NCBI GenBank assembly: GCA_026004615.1
Contig: BPJM01000001.1
Location: 693,482 to 757,481 of the forward strand
Reading direction: 5' to 3'
Source of the DNA: Planctomycetota bacterium
GTDB lineage: Bacteria > Planctomycetota > J058 > J103
Length of the DNA: 64,000 bases
Below the pieces are notes generated by a model. It searched no databases. It was not told where the DNA came from and saw only the letters and a program-made list of their open reading frames with translations. Below are positions 16,097 through 24,949 of the stretch, in pieces; positions within the stretch are counted from its first letter, which is position 1, and every line of letters starts with the position of its first letter. The translations under genes were made by a program, and so were the position numbers.

Positions 16097-18556
16097 TCAC
16101 CGCGGCGATTCGCCCGGCGGTGGGAGATCGCGGCCCAGGGCGAGGACCTCGACCCACCTGCCCTTGGCGTAGTTGTAACCGGAGCGCTCGGCGATGCGTT
16201 CGAGCGCAGCGATGCGCGCGGCGTGGCCGTGTTGCGCCACGAATCGCTCCAGCCCCGCACGACTGGCCACCAGCACCCCGGCGCCCTCCTGTGCGAGCCA
16301 GGCGGCGAGTTCGCGGTCGGACAGCCGCGCCACCGGCTGGGGTCGGTCCAGATAGAACACCAGCGACGACTCGGTGTACTTGTACATGACGACGGGGACC
16401 TCGGGCGCGGCGCGGGCGCGGATCGCCTCGGCGATGGGGCGGGAGACCTTGAACGACTCCGCGGCTGGCAGCACCCAGCCACTGATCAGGGCGACGAGCA
16501 GCAGCATCCCCAGGACCAGCACCCCCAGCGCCCCGAGGTGGCGGTGCGCGCGCTGTTCCCTCACGGCGTGTGCTGTCCAGACCAGCAGCAGCACGCCGGC
16601 CGCGACACAGGGCAGGCGCAGCGCCCCCACGGCAAACCACCACGGCGCGAGCACCAGCCCGAGCCCGAGCGGAACCAGGATCGCCACCACCAGGATCCGG
16701 CCGTAGCGCAACCACCGCCGATCGTCCGGTCGCAGCTCCCCGCCCAACCCGTGCACAGCCGTCGCCGCGACCGCGATCGCCAGGGCGGGCCATACCGGCT
16801 GGATGTAATGCGGCAGTTTGGTGGCGACCAGGCTCATGAGCACGAAGGTCGACACGAGCCATCCGCCGAGCAATGCCCGGCCCCGCCGCTCGCCCACCCG
16901 CCCCTGGTAGAGCAGCCGCAGCGCCGCGGGCAGATACAGCGTCCAGGGCAGAAAGCCGAGGGGGATCACGACGAGGTAGAACGGCAGCGACAGCAGAAAC
17001 GGCCCCCCATGGCCTTCCAGCGGGCTGAGCGCCCGCCCGACGACGTGATGGCCGATCCCCTCGGCGGCGAATCGACCCGCGGTTCCCTGGTTGGCCGGGA
17101 TCGCCCACGCCGCGAACAGCGCCGTCCCTCCGAGGGCCGCCGCCGCGACCCTCCCCCATCCCCGGCCTGCGGGCCAGGGCGAGGGCCGGCCGAGCCAGCC
17201 GGCCGTGGCCACGGCCAGCAGCGGGACGGCCAGCCCCACCGGTCCCTTGGTCAGCAGGGCCCCCCCGAACAGCACGGCCAGCACTGCGGTCCGCGCCCAG
17301 CTCCAGCCCTGCTCGGCACAGCGCGCATACCACCACAGCGAGCTCGTGATCCAGGCGAGCAGCACCGCGTCGGTGGTGGCGGCGCTGCCCGTGACCAGGG
17401 TGAGCGGCGTGAGCAAGAGCACCACCGCGGCCAGCCAGCCGACCGGGGTCGAGCACAGCCGGCGGCCGAGCCCGAAGGTGGCGAGGGCGGCGGCGGCCAT
17501 GCCGAGGGGGGCGGCGGCGCGGACGGCCATCTCGTGGACGCCGAATGCCCGCACCGCCAGCGACATGAGCCAGTAGATGAGGATCGGCTTATCGGCGCGC
17601 AGCTCGCCGTTGAACGTCGGCACCAGATAGTCGCCCGAGCGCACCATCTCGACCGCGGCGCGGGCGAAGCGGGGCTCGTCGCGATCCCACAGCGTCGAGG
17701 CACCGCTGAGCCACACCAAAACGCCCAGGCCCAGCAGCACGACCGGCCATGGAGCGCGTACCCCCGACGCCAACAGCCAGCTGCGTGCGGCCTGCCGCCG
17801 GCGCGCCCAGGGCCGGACCAGCACCGCCGTCGCGACCGCGAGCGCCGCCGCGGGGCCGAACAGGGTTGTCGCCAGGGCGAGGGGCTGCTGTGCGCGATGC
17901 GGCAACAGCAGCCACAGCAGAGCCCAGGCGAGGACGGCGAGCGCGGCCCACCACCGCCGCCGCAGGCGGAGCCACGGGCGGCGGACCCAGCGCTCGGCCA
18001 ACGCTGCGGCGAGCAAGCCCATGGCAAGTCCGACCAGCACGTCCGAGGGATAGTGCCAGCCGCGCGCCAGGCGCGAGTAGCCCACGGCGCTGCTCACCGC
18101 GAGCGCTCCCAGGCGCGCCGCTGGTGAAGCGCCCGCCAAGGCGAACCAGACCGCGGCCGCAGCGGCGGTGTCACCGCTCGGCATCGACTGATCGCCCTTG
18201 GCCGGGCGGGGGCGATCGACGAGCAGCTTGACCGGCAGCACCAGCAGACCCACCGCCAGCAGCGCCAGCAGGGCACGGCTCGCGCGCAGCCGCCGGCCGA
18301 GCCCGCCTGCGACCAGCGCCAGCACGAGCAGGCAATCGGCCTTGCCGAAAGGACGGATCAGATCCAGCAGGTCCGACAGGGCCTCGGGCTCGGCGTCCGA
18401 GAGCCGCAGCATCTCCGAGAGCACGTGATCCCAGGGAAACACGAGCAGGGCGCCGAGCAGGCAGCTGCCCGCGGCGACGAGCCAGGTCCAGGCGCGTTGC
18501 CGGCTGCGCGGGCGGGCGCGCGGCGGCGCACCCAGTTGTGCAGGCGGCTCGGTCAT
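16097..18556 (-). CDS. PAP2 phosphatase fused to an ArnT/PMT-like (GT39/83) glycosyltransferase
   Basis: 819 residues, about 18 membrane segments. Residues 22-200 are a PAP2 lipid phosphatase: K110-x6-R117-P118 (motif 1), P126-S-G-D129 (motif 2, with Asp where His is usual) and S161-R-x5-H168-x3-D172 (motif 3). Residues about 225-800 are a lipid-phosphate-sugar-dependent glycosyltransferase: 'LWDRDEPRFA' is the acidic first-loop motif and 'KPILIYWLM' the following K-P-x-x-x-Y segment. Such enzymes take a sugar from a polyprenyl-phosphate donor. The fused PAP2 domain could hydrolyse the released carrier or prepare the acceptor; both are inference. The ATG is at 18556. It is convergent with the nucleotidyltransferase gene. 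Confidence 0.85.
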   Translation of the reverse strand: MTEPPAQLGAPPRARPRSRQRAWTWLVAAGSCLLGALLVFPWDHVLSEMLRLSDAEPEALSDLLDLIRPFGKADCLLVLALVAGGLGRRLRASRALLALLAVGLLVLPVKLLVDRPRPAKGDQSMPSGDTAAAAAVWFALAGASPAARLGALAVSSAVGYSRLARGWHYPSDVLVGLAMGLLAAALAERWVRRPWLRLRRRWWAALAVLAWALLWLLLPHRAQQPLALATTLFGPAAALAVATAVLVRPWARRRQAARSWLLASGVRAPWPVVLLGLGVLVWLSGASTLWDRDEPRFARAAVEMVRSGDYLVPTFNGELRADKPILIYWLMSLAVRAFGVHEMAVRAAAPLGMAAAALATFGLGRRLCSTPVGWLAAVVLLLTPLTLVTGSAATTDAVLLAWITSSLWWYARCAEQGWSWARTAVLAVLFGGALLTKGPVGLAVPLLAVATAGWLGRPSPWPAGRGWGRVAAAALGGTALFAAWAIPANQGTAGRFAAEGIGHHVVGRALSPLEGHGGPFLLSLPFYLVVIPLGFLPWTLYLPAALRLLYQGRVGERRGRALLGGWLVSTFVLMSLVATKLPHYIQPVWPALAIAVAATAVHGLGGELRPDDRRWLRYGRILVVAILVPLGLGLVLAPWWFAVGALRLPCVAAGVLLLVWTAHAVREQRAHRHLGALGVLVLGMLLLVALISGWVLPAAESFKVSRPIAEAIRARAAPEVPVVMYKYTESSLVFYLDRPQPVARLSDRELAAWLAQEGAGVLVASRAGLERFVAQHGHAARIAALERIAERSGYNYAKGRWVEVLALGRDLPPPGESPR

Positions 18557-18706
18557 GGCGCCGGATCCATACCACGACCCGGCCTCGCGGGCCAGGGGCG
18601 GCGCCGGCGCGCGCGTCCTGCGCGGGCGCCGGTCCGGGGGATCGGCTCCGAAGGCGGCCGCGCACCCCGCCCGGCGCGCGCCGGCGCCTGCCGCGGCACG
18701 GCGTCC

Positions 18707-18735
18707 TTGGCACCGCCCCGGCGCGGGGGTATGAT
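18707..18735 (+). promoter_or_regulatory. Sigma70-type promoter for the crotonase-like gene
   Basis: TTGGCA (18707-18712), 17 nt, TATGAT (18730-18735). The predicted leader to GTG at 18827 is about 85 nt. Confidence 0.5.
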
Positions 18736-18826
18736 CGCGCTGCGGCAGCGCCGCCGCAGGCCGGGTTGCGGTGCGGCGGCTCCGAGCCCCGCCCGGCGCG
18801 CGGCGGGGCAGCGAGCGAGGGGGACC

Positions 18827-19531
18827 GTGAGCGCGATCGTCCACTACACGCTCACCGAGGACGGGCTCGCCCTCCTCCGCATGGACGACGGCAAGGTCAA
18901 CGCCATCAACGAGGCGTTGCTCGAGGGGCTGGAGCGTGCGCTCGCGCGCGCCGAGGCGGAGCAGGCGCGGGCGCTGGTGCTGCAGGGCCGGCCGGGCTGC
19001 TTCTCGGCGGGCCTGGACCTCAAGCGCCTGCCGCAGCTCCAACCCGGCCCGCTGCACGAGGTGCTGGGGCGCTTCGCCCGGCTGCTGGGCACGCTTCTCG
19101 CCTCGCCGCGCCCCGTCGTCATGCTCTCGACCGGGCATGCACTCGCCGGCGGTGCGGTGCTGCTGCTGTGCGCCGACCGCCGGCTCGGCGTCGATCTGGA
19201 TTACCAGTACGGGCTGCGCGAGGTGCCGATGGGCATCCCCATGCCCGAGGCGGTGCTCGAGCTGGCGCGGCTGTGGATTCCGCCGCCGCTGTGGATGGAA
19301 GCCATCATCCACGGCGCGACGTATCTGACCCCGCAGGCGGTGCGGGCGGGCTTGCTCGACGCGGTGGTGCCGCCCGAAGAAGCCGAGGCGGCAGCGCACC
19401 AGGCGGCGCGCGAGCTGGCGGCGTTGCCCAACCCTGCCTACGTGGAGTCCAAGCGGAGGCTCCGCGCACCGGCGCTGCAGGCGCTGGGGCGCGGCGTGCC
19501 GGTGGATCTGAGCCGCGCGCGGCGGCTGTGA
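18827..19531 (+). CDS. Enoyl-CoA hydratase/isomerase family protein
   Basis: 234 residues from GTG at 18827, preceded by GAGGGGG. The crotonase fold is clear: 'VNAINEALLEGLE' near the start, 'GCFSAGLDLKRL' (oxyanion-hole strand) and 'HALAGGAVLLLCADRRLG'. In true hydratases the latter stretch carries a catalytic Glu (G-G-x-C-E); here it is Gly-Gly-Ala-Val-Leu. The second catalytic position keeps a Glu ('LREVPMGIP'), as in enoyl-CoA isomerases that use a single acid. So an isomerase or another crotonase-type reaction is more likely than hydration. No other fatty acid oxidation genes are nearby. Confidence 0.82.
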   Translation: MSAIVHYTLTEDGLALLRMDDGKVNAINEALLEGLERALARAEAEQARALVLQGRPGCFSAGLDLKRLPQLQPGPLHEVLGRFARLLGTLLASPRPVVMLSTGHALAGGAVLLLCADRRLGVDLDYQYGLREVPMGIPMPEAVLELARLWIPPPLWMEAIIHGATYLTPQAVRAGLLDAVVPPEEAEAAAHQAARELAALPNPAYVESKRRLRAPALQALGRGVPVDLSRARRL

Positions 19532-19573
19532 GGGACGCCCGAAGGAATCGGCTGCGATCGAGGACGACGGAAC

Positions 19574-20218
19574 ATGGTGATGTACGAGACGGAGGAGCGG
19601 CTGGCCATGGCACCGAGCGAAGGCAAGCCGGAGGATTCGCCCGGGGGGGCGCCGCAGGCAGCATGTTGCGCCGGCGCCGGGGCGGGCGGCGCCCCGGCGC
19701 AGCCCGCCCTGGCACAAGGGCACCCACCGCAGCGGACCGAGCGGCGCCGCGCGCTGGCGGTCGACCGGCAGGTGCGGCGCATGTATCTGGTGGTGTGGGG
19801 ACTCAGCGTCCTGCTCGTCGCGCTGTTCGGCGCTCTCGCGGTCCTGCTGCTGTGGTTCGGCGAGGCGGGCGCACCGCCCGCCTCGGTGCCGCTGTTCGCG
19901 GGGATCGCGCTGGTGAGCCTGCTGCTCGTCGCCATTGCGCTCGGCCTGGGGGTGTATGCGACGCTGCACGTGCACCGCGCGGTCGGCGCTGCCTACCACA
20001 TCGAGCGCGCGTTGCGGGAGCTGGTGGAGCGGGCCGGGCGCGAGCGGCAGGGCCAGCATGGGGCGCCAGCGGCGGCGCACGGCGGTGCGCCGGGCCCGGC
20101 GGCTGCACTGGCACTTCGCCCCGCGGACTATCTCCAGGGGGTGGCGGAACAGATCAACGTCCTGGCGCAGCACCTGGAACATGCGGGCGGTAGAAATGGG
20201 GGTCGAGCGCGCAGCTGA
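19574..20218 (+). CDS. Two-helix membrane protein of unknown function
   Basis: 214 residues. An N-terminal Pro/Ala/Gly-rich cytoplasmic tail (1-68) is followed by two hydrophobic helices (about 71-95 and 105-130). A C-terminal helical part ('AVGAAYHIERALRELVERAG ... LRPADYLQGVAEQINVLAQH') recalls the HAMP-like or linker helices seen after the second membrane helix of sensory proteins. No kinase or methyl-accepting domain follows, so it may be a stand-alone membrane adaptor. The ATG at 19574 has GAGGA about 13 nt upstream; ATG 19580 is an alternative start. It lies 42 bp after the crotonase-like gene and could share its promoter. Confidence 0.6.
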   Translation: MVMYETEERLAMAPSEGKPEDSPGGAPQAACCAGAGAGGAPAQPALAQGHPPQRTERRRALAVDRQVRRMYLVVWGLSVLLVALFGALAVLLLWFGEAGAPPASVPLFAGIALVSLLLVAIALGLGVYATLHVHRAVGAAYHIERALRELVERAGRERQGQHGAPAAAHGGAPGPAAALALRPADYLQGVAEQINVLAQHLEHAGGRNGGRARS

Positions 20219-20516
20219 GAAGGGGATGTGCCGCGCGCGAGGTGCGGCGGCGGTGTTGGGGAGAAGACCCGGGCGGTGGCCGATTGCGCCCGCCTCGGCC
20301 CGGATCGGGAGGCCCGAAAGCGAGGTCGGGATCAGGCGCAACGTTCGTCGATGCCGTACGTTACATCTATGCGCAGGCGAGCGTGAAGCAGCCCGGCGAG
20401 CGGCACGTCCATTGCTCAGGGATCCGGGCGGTTCCCGCGCCGCGCCCCGAGGAGCGCACGGCATGCGTCCGCCTTCCGAAGGGCGGGCAGGGCAGGAGGA
20501 GGGAGGAGGAGCAAGC

Positions 20517-21143
20517 GTGCGACGCCTGGTGAAGCTCCAGCCGCATGCTCGCAGCAGCCACTGGCGGGCCGCGCCCGCCGTGCCGCGGTGGTGCGGCGCG
20601 CTGCTGGGCGCGGTGCTGCTCGTCGCTGCTCCGGCGGCTGCCACCACGGTGGTGCTGCTGGATGACGATGCGCTGGTCGCCCGCGCCGTCGCGATCGTGC
20701 ACGGCGATGTCGTGGGCAAGCGATGCGCCCGCACCCCCGACGGCCGCATCTTCACCGAGTACCGCTTCGCGATCCGCGAGATGCTCAAGGGCGAGGCGCC
20801 CCCCTCCGGCGTCGTGAGCTTCCGTGAGTGGGGCGGGGAGCTGGACGGCCTGCGGTACTGGATCCCGGGCACGGGGCGGTTCGAGATCGGCGACGAGGTG
20901 ATCGTCTTTCTCGGCGCGACCGACGCCACGACCGCGGTGGGCTTCACCACCGGGCTTGCCCAGGGCAAGTTCCGCGTCGTGCGCAATGCGCGCGGGGCGC
21001 GCGCCATCCGGCAGCTCGGGACGCTGGTGACGATCGACGAGGAGAGCGGCGAGCCCGTTGCCCACGCCGAGCGCGACGAGCACGACCTCGAGGCGCTGCT
21101 CGCCCGCATCCGCGCACGGGTGCGGGGCGAGCGCGGCCGCTGA
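20517..21143 (+). CDS. Exported protein of unknown function, partner of the matrixin gene
   Basis: 208 residues from GTG at 20517, with AGGAGGA 6-7 nt upstream. A signal peptide runs to about residue 40 ('LLGAVLLVAAPAAA'). The mature part has 'TTVVLLDDDALVARAVAIVHG' and 'EYRFAIREMLKGE', a pattern I have the impression of seeing in exported proteins encoded next to matrixin-type proteases, where the start reads 'surface protein whose export or cleavage is linked to the protease'. I cannot name the domain with certainty. It ends 84 bp before the matrixin gene on the same strand. The 298 bp upstream (20219-20516) hold no gene I can support. Confidence 0.65.
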   Translation: MRRLVKLQPHARSSHWRAAPAVPRWCGALLGAVLLVAAPAAATTVVLLDDDALVARAVAIVHGDVVGKRCARTPDGRIFTEYRFAIREMLKGEAPPSGVVSFREWGGELDGLRYWIPGTGRFEIGDEVIVFLGATDATTAVGFTTGLAQGKFRVVRNARGARAIRQLGTLVTIDEESGEPVAHAERDEHDLEALLARIRARVRGERGR

Positions 21144-21227
21144 GTGGACAGGGCCGGCAGAGCTGTGGGCGGCCCGGGGGCCCGCCCGCGGGCCGGCCGG
21201 GCGAGGGACGACACCGAGGACGACCGG

Positions 21228-23732
21228 ATGACGCGCATCTCCCGCCGCTTCGTGCTGTACGCGCCGCTGTTCGTGGTACCGCTGGCGGCGCTGGTGCTAT
21301 CGACCGCGACCTTCGCATACATCCGCCTGGTGCACCCCGGCACCGGTGGGGGGCTGTACTGGGCGAACCAGCCGGTGACCTACACGCTGCATGCCTCCGG
21401 CTCCGACGACATGCCGGAGGACGACCGCGAGCTGCTGGCGCTGCGGATGGCGTTCGAGACCTGGAGCAGCATTCCCGGCAGCAAGCTCCGCTTCGTCGAG
21501 TCGAGCGCCGCCAGCACCCGGCCCAAGGTGCACGACGACGACGGGATCAACCTGGTGTTCTTCGACGAGACCAACGCCACGGGGCTTTTCACCGGGCAAT
21601 CGCAGATCGTCGCCATCACGCCGGTCTGGTTCGACGGCGCCGGGCGCATCTACGATGCGGACATCATCTTCAACGGCAAGGACCACCGGTTCTCCACCGA
21701 CCTGGCGCCCGGCACCTTCGATTTCGATGCGCAGGCGATCGCGACGCATGAGATCGGGCATTTCATCGGGCTCGATCACACAGGGATCTACGGCTCCACC
21801 CTGCTGCCGTTCGCCTTCGTACAGGACTGGCGGCCGCGCTCGCTCGCATTCGACGAGGTGGCGGCGGCACGGGTCGTCTATCCAGAGGCGGGGGCCCCCG
21901 CGCCGGGGGCGATCGAGGGCTGGGTGCTCTGGGAGGCGGATGGCAACCCGGTCGTGGGCGCGCACGTGGTCGCGACCAACGCCACCACCGGCGAGACCGC
22001 CGCCAGCGCCCGGACCGCGACCAACGGCTACTTCAAGATCGGGGGGCTCGAGCCCGGCAGCTATCACGTCTACGCCGAACCGCTGGACGGGCCGACCACC
22101 GGCGCCAAACTCCAGCTCCCGGAGGTCCAGACCGGGTTCGGAACCCTTTTCTATGGCGGCAACCTCACCCCCCTGGCGGTGGCGGTCGCCGGCGGGCAGA
22201 CCCGCCAGCTCGAGGCGCTGCGCGTGCAGGCGAGCAGCGGTTTCAACCTGAGTGGCGCCTCGCCGCTCACCGTGCCGCGCGGCACCTTGACGACGGTGAC
22301 GCTCCAGGGCAGCGGCCTCAGCCGCGGCCAGGTGGTCCAGGTCAGCGGCCCCGGCATCACGGTCGTCGGCGGCAGCGGCAACACCGGTACGCTCGGCTTC
22401 GGGGCGTCGTTCACCGTCGAGGTCGACCTCGATGCCGCACCGGGCCTGCGCGACATCTACGTCTTCTCCGATACCGGCGGGACCCGCCGCGCCGTGGCGC
22501 TGCCGGGCGGGCTGGAGATCCGCGCCGAGCCGCCCTCGATCGCAGCGCTCTCGCCCGGGAGCGGGCCGGCGAGCGGGGGCACGGTGGTGCGGCTCAGCGG
22601 CGACGGTTTCGCACCGGGGCTCGCGGTCCTGTTCGGCGACCGGCGCGCGGCCTCGGTGGTCTTGCTCGACCCGGGCACGGTCGATGCCACCACGCCCCCG
22701 GGCACGCTCGGCGCCGTCGACGTGGTGGTGCTCAACCCCGACGGCCAGCAGGCGGTGCGGCGCAACGGGTTCAGCTACACCGGCCAACCGCGCATCGACA
22801 GCGTCTCGCCCGCCCACGGCCCGAGTGCGGGCGGGGTGGCGGTGACGATCGCGGGCGCGCAGTTCGCGAGCGGCGCGCGCGTGCTCATTGGCGGGCGCGC
22901 CGCGAGCGGTGTGAGCGTCTCGAGCGACGGCCGCACGATCTCGTGCATCGCGCCGCCCGGCAGCCTGGGCGCGGCGGACGTGCGGGTCGACAACCCCGAT
23001 GGCTCTGCGGATGTCCTCGCCGGCGGCTACAGCTACCGGCCGCCAAGCCTGAGCTCGCTGTCGCCGAGTGCGGGTTCGACCACGGGCGGCACGTGGGTCC
23101 GGCTGTTCGGCGATGACCTGCCGCCGAACTCGACCGTGACCTTCGGCAACCTGCCGGCCAGCGCGGTGAGCTTCGTGTCTCAGACCGAGGTGCGCGCGAG
23201 CACGCCCGCGGGCGCACCGGGCGCGGTCACGGTGACGCTGCGCACCCCGGATGGGCTCACGACGAGCCTCGCCGCTGCCTTCAGCTACGTCGAGGGCACC
23301 GAGCCGCGGCTGCAGGCGGTGAGCCCGGGCAGCGGCCCCACCACCGGGGGCACCGCGCTCGAGCTGAGCGGCAGCGGCTTCGAGCCCGGCGCGGCGGTGC
23401 TGGTGCGTGGCGTGCCGGCGCGCGACGTGGTCGTGGAGTCCGCCAACCGGTTGCGCTGCGTGAGCCCACCCGGCCAGGCCGGCCCGGCGGATGTCACGGT
23501 CCGCAACCCGAACCTGCTCGAGGGCACGCTCCCCGGCGGTTTCACCTACACCCAGGTCGTCGCCGCGGGCACGAGCGGCGGCTCGGGCGGGGGCTGCGCG
23601 CTCGCTGGAGCGGGCGCGGACAGCAGCGGTGCCGCGGGCTGGCTCGTGGGCCTGGCCGGGCTGCTGCTCTGGCGGGCATGCCGCCGCTCGCGGCGGCATG
23701 CCGCTGGATGGTGGGCGGGTGTTGGAAGCTGA
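21228..23732 (+). CDS. Matrixin-like (M10) metalloprotease with four IPT/TIG repeats and a C-terminal sorting tail
   Basis: 834 residues. An N-terminal membrane helix/signal (about 10-32) is followed by a metzincin protease domain with the zinc motif H174-E-x2-H178-x5-H184 ('THEIGHFIGLDH'). A carboxypeptidase-regulatory-like beta domain follows ('GWVLWEADGNPVVGAHVVA'). Then come four IPT/TIG immunoglobulin-like repeats starting near 'IAALSPGSGPASGG', 'IDSVSPAHGPSAGG', 'LSSLSPSAGSTTGG' and 'LQAVSPGSGPTTGG'. The end is Gly-Gly-Gly-Cys, a hydrophobic helix and an Arg-rich tail, a layout like the JDVT/MYXO-CTERM sorting signals, so the protein is probably anchored at or released from the cell surface. 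The ATG at 21228 is preceded by GAGGACGACC. Confidence 0.85.
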   Translation: MTRISRRFVLYAPLFVVPLAALVLSTATFAYIRLVHPGTGGGLYWANQPVTYTLHASGSDDMPEDDRELLALRMAFETWSSIPGSKLRFVESSAASTRPKVHDDDGINLVFFDETNATGLFTGQSQIVAITPVWFDGAGRIYDADIIFNGKDHRFSTDLAPGTFDFDAQAIATHEIGHFIGLDHTGIYGSTLLPFAFVQDWRPRSLAFDEVAAARVVYPEAGAPAPGAIEGWVLWEADGNPVVGAHVVATNATTGETAASARTATNGYFKIGGLEPGSYHVYAEPLDGPTTGAKLQLPEVQTGFGTLFYGGNLTPLAVAVAGGQTRQLEALRVQASSGFNLSGASPLTVPRGTLTTVTLQGSGLSRGQVVQVSGPGITVVGGSGNTGTLGFGASFTVEVDLDAAPGLRDIYVFSDTGGTRRAVALPGGLEIRAEPPSIAALSPGSGPASGGTVVRLSGDGFAPGLAVLFGDRRAASVVLLDPGTVDATTPPGTLGAVDVVVLNPDGQQAVRRNGFSYTGQPRIDSVSPAHGPSAGGVAVTIAGAQFASGARVLIGGRAASGVSVSSDGRTISCIAPPGSLGAADVRVDNPDGSADVLAGGYSYRPPSLSSLSPSAGSTTGGTWVRLFGDDLPPNSTVTFGNLPASAVSFVSQTEVRASTPAGAPGAVTVTLRTPDGLTTSLAAAFSYVEGTEPRLQAVSPGSGPTTGGTALELSGSGFEPGAAVLVRGVPARDVVVESANRLRCVSPPGQAGPADVTVRNPNLLEGTLPGGFTYTQVVAAGTSGGSGGGCALAGAGADSSGAAGWLVGLAGLLLWRACRRSRRHAAGWWAGVGS

Positions 23733-24369
23733 GCTGCGGGAGCAGCTCGTCGCCGCCGGCGCGCTGCTGGAGCGGCGCGGCCTGATCGTCGCGACCGACG
23801 GCAACCTCTCCGCCCGCCTGCCCGACGGACGCCTGCTGGTCACCCCCGCGGGCAGCCGCAAGGGGGCGCTCCGGCCCGAGGAGCTCGTGCTGTGCGATCC
23901 CGACGGCGCACCGCTGGGCGCCGGTGCGCGCCCTTCGAGCGAGGTGCGCATGCACGCGCGGCTGTACGCGGTGCGCCCCGAGGCGGGGGCCGTCGTGCAC
24001 GCCCACCCGCCGGCGGTGGTGGCGCTGAGCCTCGCCGGGCGCCAGATCGCAGCGGCGGCGCTGCCGGAGGTGGCCGAGGGGATCGGGGAGGTGGCGCTGG
24101 CCCCCTATGCCCACCCGGGCACCGAGACGCTGGCACGGCGGGTGGCGGAGGCGGCGCGGCAGGCGGAGGCGGTGGTGCTGGAGCGGCACGGGGCGCTGAC
24201 CCTCGGCCGGACGGTGGAGGAGGCGCTGCTGCGCATGGAGCGGCTGGCCTGGGCGGGGGAGGTGACCCTGCTCGCCTGCGCGGCGGCGGGCGGCGCCGCC
24301 CCGCCGGCGCTGCCCGCCGAGGCGCTGGTGCAGCTCCGCTTCTGGCGCACGCAGCCGCGCAGGTGGTAG
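23698..24369 (+). CDS. Class II (AraD/fuculose-phosphate type) aldolase family protein
   Basis: 223 residues from ATG at 23698; an in-frame GTG at 23719 could be the true start and reduces the overlap with the matrixin gene. Class II aldolase signatures are present: 'TDGNLSARL' (phosphate-binding loop), 'PSSEVRMHARLY' (acidic catalytic Glu), 'VVHAHPPAVV' (two zinc-binding His) and a later His in 'LERHGALTL'. Such enzymes cleave sugar phosphates or act in methionine salvage (MtnB) and related routes; the substrate is unclear. It overlaps the end of the matrixin gene by 35 bp. The glycosyltransferase gene pair follows on the same strand. Confidence 0.83.
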   Translation: MPLDGGRVLEAELREQLVAAGALLERRGLIVATDGNLSARLPDGRLLVTPAGSRKGALRPEELVLCDPDGAPLGAGARPSSEVRMHARLYAVRPEAGAVVHAHPPAVVALSLAGRQIAAAALPEVAEGIGEVALAPYAHPGTETLARRVAEAARQAEAVVLERHGALTLGRTVEEALLRMERLAWAGEVTLLACAAAGGAAPPALPAEALVQLRFWRTQPRRW

Positions 24370-24403
24370 GTATCCTTGCGGAGGAGGGGGTGAGGACGCG
24401 ACC

Positions 24404-24949
24404 TTGACGCACGCCGAGGCCGCGAGCGGCTCGCTGGAGCTCGCCGAGACCGATCGCATCCCCACGCCCCAGGGCGGCGACTCGATCCGCCAGCGGGTCG
24501 CGGCGCTGCGCGAGGCGCTCGCCAGTCCCGACCCGCTCCAGCGGCTGGAGGTCGTGGTGGCGCTGGATCGGCTGGAGCGCGCGCTGCTGGCCGAGGTGGC
24601 GATGGCGCGGCGGGCGCTGGAGGACGGGCCCACCGCTGGCTCCCGCGCTGCCGAAGCCGCACTCGACCACGCGCTCGCGCTGCGCGCGCTTGCGGACGCC
24701 GGGTTGCTCGGCCCGATCTGCGAGGGACACGTGCTGGAGCACGCCATCAAGAGCTTCGCGCGAGTGGTCGTGGAGGCCGGGATGCCGCCCGAGCCGGTGG
24801 TCCGGCTCTTCGTCGAGACCGCGGAGCGGCGGGGACGCCGGCAGCTGGCCGCCCGGCTGCGCGAACGGCTGCTCCCTGGTGGGGCAAGTGCTCGCCCCGG
24901 CGGTCGCCGGGCGGCGGCCGGCGATCCCCGCCCCGGGCCCGGCGCATGA
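24404..24949 (+). CDS. Helical protein of unknown function, coupled to a glycosyltransferase gene
   Basis: 181 residues from TTG at 24404; a GAGG element about 8 nt upstream supports it, though a stronger GGAGGAGGGG lies further off. Mostly alpha-helical and charged; no signal peptide or membrane helix. The body ('LREALASPDPLQRLEVVVALDRLERALLAEVAMARRALE') may be a helical bundle. The C-terminal 25 residues are Gly/Arg/Pro-rich and may be untemplated linker. Its TGA is overlapped by the ATG of the next gene (ATGA), so the two proteins are probably made in fixed ratio. No family recognised. Confidence 0.62.
   Translation: MTHAEAASGSLELAETDRIPTPQGGDSIRQRVAALREALASPDPLQRLEVVVALDRLERALLAEVAMARRALEDGPTAGSRAAEAALDHALALRALADAGLLGPICEGHVLEHAIKSFARVVVEAGMPPEPVVRLFVETAERRGRRQLAARLRERLLPGGASARPGGRRAAAGDPRPGPGA

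Noticed and set aside
18557-21343. Minus-strand open frame upstream of the PAP2-GT39 gene
   Set aside because: Shadow of the crotonase and downstream genes; the PAP2 protein has a natural ATG at 18556 in front of its first helix.
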